DNA from: Ascaris suum
Taxonomy: Eukaryota; Nematoda; Chromadorea; Rhabditida; Ascarididae
DNA: 64,000 bases
Direction: 5' to 3'
NCBI GenBank assembly: GCA_013433145.1
Contig: CM024168.1
Coordinates: 9,804,184-9,868,183 of the forward strand
Shown: piece by piece, positions 25,770 through 38,233 of the stretch
How positions within the stretch are numbered: position 1 is the first letter of the stretch
How the letters are laid out: every line of letters begins with the position of its first letter
Program-made: the position numbers and the translations under genes
The notes under the pieces: generated by a model
The model's input: the letters and a program-made list of their open reading frames with translations, nothing else
Told to the model about the DNA's origin: nothing
The model's database searches: none

Positions 25770-26850
25770 TCGGCGCTATTCAATTTCCAAAGTTTGGTCT
25801 CGGTGATTCTGCTGTTGATCTGCACGTGTACCTATCTACGCGCGATTGCACCCAAGTTGATCGATCGTAATAAGGAGGGGTATGAATGATTGTTTTATAA
25901 TGTAACGCTATTTGCTGGATGGGCTCCTTTGCTACACACCAGTGCTTCCATCGCAGTTTTCATTCACGGTCTTGTCCTTCAGTGACCTACCACCTACACA
26001 ATTTTTTCAGCACTGCACATTAGGAGAATCTCGCAAGAGAAAGGATCGCAGTTTGGGTTTAATTAATGAGTTGCAATTTGTAGGCAAGTCCGTTCATGGT
26101 TGCAGTCACATTTCACTTGAGTTGTATGACTTAGAATCAGTTACAACATACCAGGGCAAAGTACGAGTCCAAGTCCGATTAGACTTCCATCCAGTTCGAT
26201 TTCGAAGACCAGACTGCATTTCCTGGCACTTTAATGTTGTAGTGATATTGTTTTTAATGTAGTATGACTTCCCGTATAGATTGCACTGAGCCGAAATCCT
26301 TTAAAAAACTATATATCTAATGCTTTTTTCCCACATATTCGACTATTAGAAGAAATTCGCTTGTGCCCTTTGTTGGCTACCTGGCTAAGTAGCTGGTTCG
26401 TGCCGAGTCTGAGAACCCCACCTCCCTTCCACCTGCACTGGGTTGATGAAATGGGGACCTGTTAAAATATGCCTTCCTTGCAGTTTTTTCGGATTCAGGA
26501 ATAGGAGTTGGTGCAGTTACCCAAACGCGTGATGTTAAATGCGGCTAGATTAAGGTAGTGACTTATGCTTCGCAATTAGATTACACTAGATGAGCCATTT
26601 GGTGTTACAACACAACATATGAGCATATTCAAATATGACGTTCGCCAAACTTTGTCTCTCAGCACCAAATCGTATCGCAGGTTTCATGTTCCCATTAGGT
26701 CAGGCTAGTCATGGATTGTTTTAGGCGAATAAGAGAAGTCATTGCAGCTTTCTTGGCTTGTTTTGGAAGTGTGCGAGGATAGGAGAGCGGCTGAGTCCGT
26801 GGGTGGCATTGGCTTGCTTCTCGATGGCTTTTGTCGTGCTCTTCCTCTAG
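25770..26850 (+). CDS. TMEM167A: TMEM167A / Kish small Golgi membrane protein (first codon exon not located)
   Basis: Kish-type proteins are ~72-residue, two-helix membrane proteins needed for constitutive secretion at the Golgi. Exon 25770-25879 encodes [20 protein letters not shown] and the short loop to DRNKEG; exon 26748-26850 encodes [18 protein letters not shown] and the second helix, ending in TAG (26848-26850). The junction GG|C is in phase and both GT-AG borders are clean. The two exons give 70 residues, so only the initiator methionine (an upstream exon ending ATG|GT) is missing; ATG|GT at about 25585-25589 is one candidate I cannot confirm. Similarity to the animal family is close throughout. 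Confidence 0.95.
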
Positions 26851-28059
26851 CGTATTGCGGCAATGGACAATCACTTTGGCCGTATTGATGAGGTGTGCTT
26901 CTTTTCATCTTGCTATTTTCCCACGTGTTAGATCTTGCACCATGTTGGCATGAGAGACGGATCTCGGCGGAGTGAACCGAAACGAACAGCTGATTTGCTA
27001 ATTTCGACAGAACAAGCAGCCTTTTCATAGGAAATTCCAGCGCTTTCCTTAATGCGACACATCATTACTGTATGCAGTTCGCTTTCGCTGCCCGTGTTAT
27101 AATTTGTCTCGTTGCAGCAGAGTCGTTTCACTGAGGAATTTCCATTTTAAACTCTGTAGGAAAACCCTCTACTTTCCCTTGAGATTATAAATATTTTCTT
27201 TTTGACAGAAATTGGGCTCGATATTTGAGGGTCAGACTGCAAGGAAGATAGAGTTGGGGAGGAGGAGGGAGGAGGAGCTGGTGGAGAACTTTAGTAAGCA
27301 GAGAAATGAGAAGGAGGATACAGACATAAGGAAATGGAGTAGTTGAGGAAGCAATTTGTATGTTGCGCATAAATATTTCGGTATAAAAACAAGCAGATAT
27401 TAGCAGCACTTGCAAGAGATATGCAGAGATTGCGTTCGCATCCTCCATATCAGTCCTCAGCAAGGGCAGCATGCCGTGTGTTCCCTTTAGTTTTCATGGA
27501 CAACCATTCCTACTCCTGTGAGGAGGATGCTTTATGCGGGATCGCTACCCTGCAGTAGGACGAAGCGAGATATATTTTAGAAGCATTGTGAGCGCGTTTA
27601 TGTAATGTTTGAGCGGGAAATATTTCCGCTTGGAATTCGAGCTGTCACTTATTTGTCCGATGTGGATGTGTTGCTGTTTTTCTTGTTGGTATAATTTCAA
27701 GGTGGGAGAGGAAAAGACGTCGGATTGCTTTAGGCTCCTTCGTTTTTCACCTTCCACCTTACAAAGCTCTCATGATGAGTTTTCGCGCTGCAGCACGATT
27801 TAGCAGCTTATTAGGAATGCACTAAGAGCTCCATTAACCGGTGAGTTAAGTATCATAAACATTTTTGCAACGTTCCTGTTGCTACGAGAGACGATTCAAA
27901 GCAGCACTATCACGACTTGGAAAAGCAATCCAAGCAAGCATAAAAAAGATCACATGAAATCTCGGAAAACCTCCTTCCAGTGTAAAAAGTTGAAGAACGC
28001 GAGGCTTCTTTTTGAATTTCTGGAAAGCTGTGCTTTTGCTAAGTATATCGGGCGCCGGT
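26851..28059. other. interval between TMEM167A and POP7
   Basis: Nothing recognisable as coding apart from chance frames. It includes a G/A-rich stretch around 27255-27300. Both neighbours are on the plus strand. Confidence 0.4.
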
Positions 28060-29325
28060 ATGAGCCATGAGCAGTTAAGCTTCTTCTCTGTCTATCATCA
28101 TAAACCACTTTCAGTTAGCGATCAATATTTTTTGCAGGTGGAATTTGAGCTAAGGAAACGACTGCCTCCACAATATCCGAAATCAAAAAATGATGTTTAT
28201 ATAACAAGGTGAATATTTTCTGCATTTCTGATCAGAAATATATATCAAGGAGGTGCAGCTAACATCGTTGGTACACGTTTTCAGGAAATTGCACTGAAGC
28301 ATAAAAGATGGTCCCTCTTCGGTTTGTGTATGATGCAGAGCGGTTAAGTAGTGTTTTAAGTGAAATGTTTTAGATGAAGTGGGAAGTTTATTCGCCATCG
28401 TGGGCAGTGCAAATCTGCGAGTGAGCTGTAGACAAGAGTGATAAATCCGCTAAGTGCTCTTCTACTGGCACTTTGCCGTTTCTCGCAGTTTATCTGCTTG
28501 TAAGTACGAACGGCATGGCATGTGCTGCTTAATTATGATGAAGCATATGCAAAGAGAGAGGGAGACGTTATGTGCTTAGAGGCCGAACTTGCAGTTCTTG
28601 TGTACACTTCGTTGCGGTGATATTGTAGTATAGTGATCAGCACGAGGTAGTGTTCCCATTTCTTTAATTTTTTGTCAAGGAGGTGCTTCGATATCCACAC
28701 GTTTGATAAGGCATACGGCAGTTGCGACTCGGGCTGCACGCTGAATAAATCATTCCGCATGCACCAAATAAAACGCCAATCCATATACAGGAATTTGCAT
28801 ACATCGCTCTTGCAATAGCACGACGCAGTGAGTGAATATTATTGTATCTTCATTTACAGTCAACATCCCTGCAGCCTGATTTTGTTGAGTATATTGTTAT
28901 GTGGTACGTTGGAACTAATGTTGAAGGTTGTAACTTTCAGACACACTTCGCTAGCGGGACAACGTCGTCGTGTGCAGCAGCTTATGGATTCACATATGGA
29001 TGAGGTGGTGCTGCACGGTATTGGGTCAGCGGTTAGCCGCACCATCAATCTTGCACTCCAGATTCAGAGAAAATTGGCTGATTCATTGAAACTGGAAATT
29101 AAAACGAGCACTGTCAGAGTTGGTTTTTATATGCTCTTCCTCTTAGATTTGAGGGTTCAAAAAATAAACTATTGTTTATTTCAAATGTTTGGTTGCAAAA
29201 TGCGGATTCAAGTTTTGTCGCTGTTTGCATCGTTAAAAATACGTTATAGCTCAGCAAAAGCATCACTCTACTTCAATAAAGACAAGCATAAGTGTTCGCG
29301 TCAGTATAAAGTCCTTTTGGACTGA
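28060..29325 (+). CDS. POP7: RNase P/MRP protein subunit Rpp20 (POP7), Alba-family
   Basis: Rpp20/POP7 is an Alba-fold protein that, with Rpp25, binds the P3 domain of RNase P and RNase MRP RNA. The core is secure: 28138-28208 encodes FELRKRLPPQYPKSKNDVY, matching the LRKRLP...NDIYV start of the fold; 28941 onward encodes DEVVLHGIGSAVSRTINLAL, matching the IHGLGLAINRAINIAL core, then KTSTVRV. The AG|A junction is in phase. The 5' end is unclear: the frame is open back to ATG 28060, but TTTTTGCAG before 28138 is also a good acceptor. The 3' end is unclear too: after 29122 the frame stays open to TGA 29323-29325, and a small in-frame intron (to about 29256) is possible. About 120-140 residues, as expected. 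Confidence 0.88.
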
Positions 29326-31493
29326 AGCCATCACCGCTACGTCAAGATGCGGTCGTTCGAAGCCCGTTCACTTTTGTATGAAGAAGTCTTTTTGGAAATT
29401 CTCTCTTTCGTCAGAAGCAGTCAGCTTCGTAAATTTTCACACTACTCTCATCATTAAGTTGTATTCCACCGCCTCCTCTCAGAGGAGCCTCGTTCTTAAC
29501 TCTGTCGCTTTCTTCGGAGGGAAGGTCTTTTCCCGACTTCTCTTTAGGTATGCAAAATGTTTAGGAACTTGTCAAGAAGCAATGCACTCATGCTGTGCAC
29601 ATCGCTTTGTTTGTGCTATAACCGACAGCATGCAGCGCCATAAATACAGCACTGCACTTATTGCTTAAATTTCTGGATTCGAGCATGGCAATAGTTCCTA
29701 TAGATCTACCGGAAATTTTTTGAGAGTTTTCTTTCGTTTTTAAGTACAGAAATACAGAAATTTTATCACCGCAGTTGTCGATTCGCTTAAAGTGCCGAAC
29801 GGATGTGTGCACTGAAACATTCATGCATTAATATCATATTTCGCATCTTATAACCCACTTCCTTTCGATCAGTTTCCTCTGAATATGCGTCCATAGTGGA
29901 AAGTTGTGAATGGTACAACCCCTCCCCATGACTTATATAAGCCCGTCATCTCGAACATAGGCTTTCTTCTCAAGCTATATCACTGGAACCGCTATATGGC
30001 GTATTCGCGGGTTGAATTCGGAAAACTGTCAGCAGATTAGATTAGAGAAATGGCAGCAGCATTAGAGTGAGAATATTAATGTTCCCCTCTAATATACAGC
30101 CTGTGCACCCCCAGGCTGTACATTAGGGAAACATAAACATGGAAGTGGACTGGGTAGATCGCACTTCTTGACGGCACAAAACAAAATGCTAATACAAGCT
30201 CGTGCAGTACAAGAGTCCACGAGGACGGGAACTGAGCTCGATGCATTTAGTGGTCAGTCGTTTTTCCCGTTTTTTGGTGGCCGATGACACAGAGCACCTT
30301 TTAGCAGTTGCGTTAATTGCATTCTTTGCAGGTGACGGATGATTTGTTTCCTCTCTATGATGAAGTGGATTTCGCGTCACGTAATCGATCCATTTCGGCT
30401 GTTCACATTCGATTGTCGAGACGCTCCTCTTGATTATTCTCTACTATTATCAATTTTTGTTGCTGTGGAGGTCATTTTTATTGTCGGGAATAAAGTTGCG
30501 AGTATTTGAAAGGACCGAACAATTCAAAACAAGTGTCAACAGTTCGCTATCGTTATCTCTTTTTATTTGTTCCGCCTGCGCGTACTGCCGATCGTAATAC
30601 CACTTAAAGCACAAGGAGCATCGTTGCATCTGTCAGCGACAAGACATCGCCTTCTTCTTAATTCAAAAGTTTAATCGCTCGCGAGATTGCATAATTCACG
30701 ACGTGAACCCTTCATCTCGGTGCAGCAATGCAAATGTGCTCCGAAAGCTATTCAAAACTCATCTTGTCGACTGTTTACAAAACAGCTGCGATGGGCATTT
30801 CTGGATTAGTCCACTTTAAAGTAGAATATAAACTCGTTTGAATGTTTCTCAACGAATTAACTGTCGTTTCATCGAAGCATAAAAGGTCAAAGTTGCTTTG
30901 CAAATGGGAATGCGGCGGTCATCGTTATAAGCAACCGTTCACTTCTGGCAGATGCGAGCAATGCACCATGTGTATCATGAATCTCTGTGAATTAGTGGGG
31001 GCTCTTTAAAGCAAGCAACGAGCACCCTCATTCTCGTTGAAAATAATTCATTGAGGTGAAAGAATGCTGTTGGGAGTTGTTCGCCTCTTGGTGGTTCATT
31101 TGCTGACATGTTGGTATATGGCTATTCAGCTCGAACTAGCAGACAGTCCAACGGTCTTTGTTGCAGTTCTTAACCTTCGATGGAAGTGATGGGAATGAAG
31201 TTATTTTCGATGTTCTTTTGTTTCCTTAAAAAAGGCAGTGGGAGGTGTCCTTTAGTTATTGATTGTTCATTGCTTTGTGGTCACTTATAAAGTGGCCATC
31301 AAATTTGTCGTGTGTATAAGCTGGTGTTAGTGGCCAGTGAAAGTAATGTGCAAACGGAAAGTGGAGGATGGATGAAGTGGAGAAGGTGCAGCGATTTTAC
31401 AACGAGGCTTACCTGCATGCAGTTGCGGTGCTTCGACGAATGCTGTTTCCAGGTGTAGGCACTGAAGTTCCATCGTGATGTTATGTCGGTGAG
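29326..31493. other. interval between POP7 and FDXR
   Basis: No exon, RNA gene or repeat recognised. Possible frames, such as 29378-29668 and 30189-30380, show no family resemblance. Confidence 0.4.
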
Positions 31494-34400
31494 ATGATGC
31501 GCACGGTTTGGCGGATGAAGCGATTGCTGACGTTCGCGCGTCGATGTTTCGCCACGTTTGAGAGGGCACCTCGCATTGCCGTTGTGGGTTCGGGACCGGG
31601 CGGTAATTCATCTTATCTTTATTGCAGTGAAACCGAGCATCGTGTTATGGGGAACTGACCGTAAGATCGTTGTTTTCATATTCTAGCCGTTCTCTCTACT
31701 CGTAATATTGCAATACCATTCAGTGCAAAAAGCCATTTCTTTCTTCATTGTTGTTTACGTTATTCTGACTGCTATTTTTGTCCCCTTCCTGGCAGGTCTT
31801 AGGAAGTGCGCGGTGTGCACGTCTGGATTATCGTTTCCATGGGAATGATCTACAGATCTTTCCTGTAATTAGGCTCATTGACAAAGCTAGGTGTATACGG
31901 ATCTAACCAAAAGAGGATCACTGGCAGCAAGTTTTATTATCGGTGCCTGTCGGGCAATTTAACGGCATTTAAAAGTTGTTGGTTGAATGGTGCATACTTT
32001 GAGTTCGACGCATATTTATGATTATGGTGAGTGACGCACTGCGCATCAATGATTGTTATGGATGCACCAACTTGTACAAAACAGCACGGTGCAAAAATCG
32101 GCTCGGTGCTAACGACTTGTTTTTTATACTGCATAGAAAGTTAGATGCAGATTATTCAAATGAGATTGGTTCGTGGAATGTGTGACAAGGATAGATCCTT
32201 TTGATTTCACAACACGATGGAGGCAAACTGTGATATGGCATCGAAAAAGGTGATTGTGGGTGATGGGCTCAAATGGCTGCCAAACGACGGCAATTCATAC
32301 TGACACAGCGCGTTCCGCTCGGAATTGCTCTTACCCCCGCATGCTTAGCAGGCACGTTACCGTAGCACAGAGATCGTCTATGGGAAGAGGCATCTGCTAC
32401 TAAGGCTTATTTATTCATCCATGCATGAGGTGTGACGTGCACGACAATAATTTAATTTAACGCAGATCTCGCCCATCCACTTGAAAGATTACGCTCTTTT
32501 GCTACTAGAGCTCCCATCCATCCGGAGTTTCAGACTGGATCGATGAGTTGGCAGCTGTTTATGAAACACTGAAGTGTTTTTCTTTTGTGTATTTTCATTG
32601 AATGCTGCTGCAGTGTTACTGAGGGAAGTGTTGATAAAAAATAAACGAGTGATTCCGGAATCATTCTTTCGTTGATTGTTTTGCATATTATATAATTTTG
32701 GTTCGCCTAGCATAAGACACGCATTTAACCGTTTCCTTATCGGTTTAACCTGAATTAAGTGCGCGAATTGATTTTTGGAGGGTTCGGCTCCGGAGTCATC
32801 CACTGCTGGCTAATGTCAACTGCAATTTAAAAGTTTCTTGCTGAATCTGGTGATGAGCTACTTGTTTACGAACAGTTGCGCTAGAAGAAAACCAGGTAGA
32901 GAATTAGGGGTACATGAATATTGCTCATATAACCGTGCTTGATGCAAATTTTACTACAAGTCATGAAATATATGGGCATGTTTAAACATCCTACAGTGAT
33001 CTGGGGCACCCGAGCATGAAGAATGTCTGGTTGTCATTCGGCAGGATGGCAGTGCCGTGCAGTTTGGAAGTTGCAGCGTCGATCTCTCAACACTGCTCAT
33101 TATCAGTGCCTTCCAGAGCAGGTGCTTTGCATAGATGATATGTTGAAGTATTGCTTCCAGGGATGTACGTATGTGCGGGAGTGCTACGACGACTACCCCA
33201 ATGCGAGGTGGATATCGTTGAGTGTAATGCGGTTCCATACGGACTGATCCGTTATGGAGTGGCACCTGACCATCCTGAGGTGAAGAACTGCATCAACAGA
33301 TTCGATCGTATGTTCACCGCTAATGCAGATAGGTTAGACGGCCACTTTTTAAATTCTATATTGCATAATGCTGTGCGCTCTCTCTGTTTGTTCATCTGAC
33401 GTCGATTCATTTGTTTTGCGTTGCTTGCGAACATATGAAAAACACCGACCCACAGGAAAAGAAGTATCTCCATTTAACATTTCGGGCGCTGCATCGATTG
33501 CTGGGGAGCCACATAACATCATAAAGAATAGTGCTTGAGGGCTGCACTGCGTAAGTGTTGGCTTGTTTCGTATGCATCCGGGCGTTGCAGCCGAGTTTTG
33601 TACGCGGAAGAAAGACTCTACACGTTCGGTTAATGATATTGACAATTCATCATGAAGACCTCCACTATCTATAAGATCACTTTTGAAACTCCAAGAACGA
33701 AGACATATTGGTCTGTTGGGTGCTGCAACAATCGTTATGGCCTGTGGTGATTGAGCACGGTTGGCGGGTTGATGTGGTTGTAGTGATAAATGTGATCGCT
33801 GATGGATTTGTTGTTGCATCAGCAGTGACTCATTTGGAGACCCGTTGTGCTTTTTTGTTTTTTGTCTTTGCGATGCAGCGCTTCAACTGATGGTGTCTTT
33901 TGCCGTTTCGCCGACCACGTGCACGAAAATGGCTGTCATATGCGGTGGCAGGAGGGACAGTTGTGGCTGTGCAAGCCGACGGATGGGAGTCTTGTGCTCG
34001 GAAGAGGAGGTAGTAAAAGGGAGTGCTGTGCGTTGTAAAGCAATGCAGACGGGTAGCTGTGCACTCTATGGATGATTTGGGAAAAGAGTCAGCGGGTGAT
34101 TTCGGCGACGGATTGCACAAATAGAACGGTGCCGGGAAGACTGCAGCATGTAAATTGGTTTTCAGGTTGCGCTTATTTTGCAATGTTTGTGTGGGCAGAG
34201 ACATAACATTCAGCGAGTTGTGCGCCGATTACGATGCAGTGGTGTTGGCATATGGAGCGAGGAGACAACGGAGGCTGGTAGTACCCGGAGTGACGTCGAG
34301 GAACGTGTTCTCGGGAGGCGACTTCGTCTCTTGGTATAATGCCGTGCCTGGCGCACAGCAACCAAACTTAAACTGCGAGAGTGCGGTGCGTTGTTTTTTT

Positions 34401-37400
34401 TTTTTTGGAGGCTTGATTCTTCGAATTCAGATGGGGTCGGTGTGGGTGCTGTGATCGCACTTCGTTGACGGATTCGTTCCTTCCTTCCGCCACAACAGCA
34501 CCAGTTCTACTGTTGGGTTACTGTAGCAGCTGATTGCCAAGGGCCAATCTTATCAGTCGCCGTTGTAGATATGGTTTATAAGTCACTTATGAAATTTGTC
34601 GACAGCTCTTGAACAAGAGTAGTCAATAAATGCCAGATAAGATAGAGGAAGGTGAAGACTTCACTACGGATAAATTGGGGAGGAAGTTAGGTGATTGAGG
34701 GGAACAAAATGGTCGACGAGTATAACTTCTGAATTCCTTCAGGATGAGGTAGGCGTGCTTATTGTTTTTACTATGGTGCTGAGGTTAACCATTTCTCGCA
34801 TTTCTCGACGGAAGCGTTGTTAAATGTTTTCGTATTAGCGTTGATCTCATTGTGGGAGTAGTGTGCACTTAAAGCGTTAAGCTGTGGGGAGAGCTGTAAT
34901 CTTGAACAAGTTAACCGTATAGGGCAGAATTTTCTTTCTGCTATGGCCCTCAGCCCATCGATTTCCGTTCCATTAAAGTGTTCTCTTGTTGGATTTCGTA
35001 ACTTTATTCTTTGATAACAGGTGGTGATCGGTGTTGGCAATGTCGCGTTGGATTGTTGCCGAATTTTGCTGTCATCGGGAGAGAAGCGTCTCGCTCAGAG
35101 TGATATCCCTTCCGAAATCCTCAAGCACTTGGCACAGTCGAAAGTCAGCACCGTCACAATCGTCGCTCGTCGAGGCCCGCTTGACGTTAGTTTAATTTAA
35201 TCCATCCAAACGAGATTCGGGAAGGAAGTCATAACTTCTACTTTTTCGTTACCTTATTCTGCAGAGAAATTTTGTGGTAGTTTAATGAACTGCTTCCTCA
35301 GTAGCCATCATGCAATAAATTACGTTGGGAGGATCAGATAAATCGGGCGATCTAATTGCTCAATCGCCAATCGTAGATGGACTGTCGGGAGAGTGTGGCA
35401 GTGAAGAGACACTGTCTTCATGTAATAATGCTGCGGTTTTGCAAACTTTGATACGATTACACCTTACAGAGACATTCAAAAAGACACAGAGGGGAAGAAG
35501 AAGGACAAAGAAAGGTCAGTAAATGCCAGATAAGATAGAGGAAGGTGAAGACTTCAGTACAGATAAATTGGGGAGGAAGTTAGGTGATTGAGGGGAACAA
35601 AATGGTCGACGAGTATAACTTCTGAATTCCTTCGGGATGAGGTAGGCGTGCTTATTGTTTTTACTGTGAAGCTGAAGTTAACCATTTCTCGCATTTCTCG
35701 ATGGAAGCGTCGTTAAAAAGGAGAAAGACAATTCGTTAGTCCGATGTCAGTTAACGAAAGCAATGCTGCTTTTGAATTGCTCAGCGCAACTCAAAACCAT
35801 CATTGCTTCTGTTAGCTGACGGAGGGGGGCATGGGGCACTTAACAGCGACGGGAAAATTTCCCTTCTATAAGGTAAGTAATACTAGAAGCTAGAAGAAGC
35901 AGGGAATTCGATCCCAGCCAATCGAGGAATTGCAAGGGGGCAGACTTTGTCCCGCTATGCACTGCGAAATTGAAAATCAACGAGGTCAGTGCGACAATTT
36001 CATTTTTGGACGATGTTCACGAAAGGACTGGGAGATCTCATCTGCAGTTCTCCCCAACTATTGTTTTGTTGAGGCAGTCTGTCTTTTGCTTGTAACTTCA
36101 CAGCTTTATTGAAAGATTCTGCGATGTCGTTTCTTCCCGAACTAATTGCTTTTAAGGTATCATTTACGATCAAAGAACTTCGAGAGCAGATCGTAATGCC
36201 GGGATGTTCATTTGCGATGGAACTCAGCGATATCGATCAAAAGACGATAAACGAATCACTTGACTCTTTGCCAAGGCCAAGAAAACGGCTTATTGAACTG
36301 ATGATGAAGAACTGGAATCGAGATGCGCAGAGGAAAGCTAGACATTGTCAGTTGCTTTTTAGGAGGGCACCAACTGAGGTGAGTCATCCACTCATCAAAT
36401 AGTTAAACGAGACATCACTCATCGACGATTCCTGAGCACCATCCCTGACTGTGTTGGGAAACTTCTTAGATACTCCGAGGGACCCACGCTGAGGCGACAA
36501 ATGAGTAATTAAAATCACAAAAGTATGGACGGCGTAAAGCGTCCAGGGAATGGTTCAAGGAAAACTGAGGTCATAATCTCATAATTTCTCGATTTTTTCG
36601 ATGGAACGCTCTCTCTCCGGTTAAAATAACCATTGCTGGAGATAGCGTCCACGCAGATTATCTTTTACAGTTCTTGCTTAAGGGAGCATTTTCCCGTAAG
36701 GAAGATGGGTCTGGCCTCACCTGCTTAGATTTGCTCGCAGATGGAGAGCGTAGGCCATGCGACCCTTACTGATAGCAGTGAGTGCTCTTTAAAATCCAGC
36801 TCATTTAATAAATGTGAATTCAAACGATGTTTCTGCCAATAACTTCGTTATGTGTTTTCAAAAAGAAAAGAAATGTGCCTGTAAGTTCTTTTAGGCCCGA
36901 TTCGTTTTGGTAATTGTAATTTGGCTTCATTTGCATCTCTTTGTAATAATTGGCTATTTTTTGCTGAAAAGCGGTCGGCTGATAGCCGTTTCTTTGTCAG
37001 ATGTCCGTAATAGCAGGAACGCACATTTGTAGTTAAGCGTGAGCTGCAGTGCACAGTATATACGCATTTGCACAGGTAATTGCTGATGATGCCGGCTGGG
37101 TGAAAGCTGTGCGCACGCGAAATTCGCAGAGTGGGGCAGTTGAGGATCTTCCCTGCGGCTTACTCATCTACAGCCTCGGCTATGAGAACGTGTTACTCGA
37201 TGGAGTGCCTAAGAATGACGATGGTCGTATCAAGATGCGCGATTCAGTGCGTGTACATACAAACGGCGAAACACTGGTGTACGCTTGTGGGTGGTGCGCA
37301 CATGCGCCTCGCGGAACCATTTCTGATACACAGGTTACTCCTAATACTTCTTTCTATACTTGGAGCGTCGTCTTACGGCGAATAGAGACGGGAGGAGGGG

Positions 37401-38233
37401 AGGGACGGAGTTACACGTTGACCTAGAAAAACAGGAAAAGGAATGTGTCGGACGGAGAAGCTTTCCTTCTTCCTATGCTGCTGAGGAGTGACTGCACAAC
37501 GTGCTAATTGGCGTTGCGATCACACTCCACATGGAAACTCTGTGATTTCATCACTGCGTCCTCAGAAACTCATTTCATAGCACTTAATTTTTCCCTTCAG
37601 AGATATGTTTCAATGAATACTCCTTAAAGTGCTTTTCTTTCGAGAACGAATGTGAAAGGATATTAGCAAATAAAACGCCAGAAATGCAAGTGAATGAGTG
37701 CAGTAGAAAAAAAGAAATTATTGAAATGACGGCACAATAACCGAGCGGTGTAGTTTCGAAACGTTTAGTCCGAGTTTCATCGTTGGAGATAAGTTTATAA
37801 GTCAAAACGATAGCACAAAACCCTTCTCTGCACGTCCGTTTATTTACATCACATCGCTGCTGTCAAACTATCACATATATTTGCTCATTTGTGAATGGAA
37901 AAGCCATCACTGTCAGCGGTGGAAGATGGTGTTTGCTGAATATTTACATTTGCTCTAGTTTTACACTTGTTTCATGTCGCTCAGGTGGATTCGGCTAACG
38001 TGGCAGCAGCGCTGTGCTCCGATGTGCAGCTAAAGGGCGTTAAGCCGAACGTCGAGAGCTGCCTTTCTGAAAGGCTGAGGTTAAAAGGTGTTCGCTTCAC
38101 AACGTGGCAGGAATGGAAAGCGATTGACGAACGCGAGGTGCAACTCGGTAAAGGTCATGGAAAGGAACGCGAGAAGATTATGGATTTCGAAATACCTCCC
38201 AAGAATGGCCAACTGGGCGGTGCTAAACAATGA
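31494..38233 (+). CDS. FDXR: NADPH:adrenodoxin oxidoreductase, mitochondrial (FDXR), seven exons
   Basis: FDXR is the mitochondrial FAD enzyme passing electrons from NADPH to ferredoxin for Fe-S cluster and steroid/heme chemistry. Exons: 31494-31602, 33161-33332, 34166-34385, 35021-35185, 36157-36378, 37076-37333, 37985-38233; all seven join in phase to a 464-residue product (human about 490). The first ~25 residues are basic and Arg-rich, as in a mitochondrial presequence; an in-frame TGA at 31476 supports the start (ATG 31494 or 31497). Visible motifs: FAD-binding GSGPGG (residues 32-37), RYGVAPDHPEVKN, NADP-binding GVGNVALD and ARRGP in exon 4, FTIKELREQI with PRPRKRL in exon 5, and ACGWCAHAPRGTI near the C-terminus. 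Exon 4 lies between two ~200-bp direct repeats. Confidence 0.97.
34621..34824 (+). repeat. ~200-bp direct repeat, copy 1 (FDXR intron 3)
   Basis: From about AGTCAATAAATGCCAGATAAG to GAAGCGTTGTTAAA. Nearly identical to 35515-35716, with about ten scattered differences. No coding potential or terminal structure is evident. It lies 197 bp before exon 4. Confidence 0.92.
35515..35716 (+). repeat. ~200-bp direct repeat, copy 2 (FDXR intron 4)
   Basis: Second copy, in the same orientation, 330 bp after exon 4. Together with copy 1 it brackets the exon carrying the NADP-binding loop. Confidence 0.92.

Noticed and set aside
33349..33819. 156-codon minus-strand frame
   Set aside because: Antisense within an FDXR intron; low-complexity Gln/Ser composition and no family resemblance.
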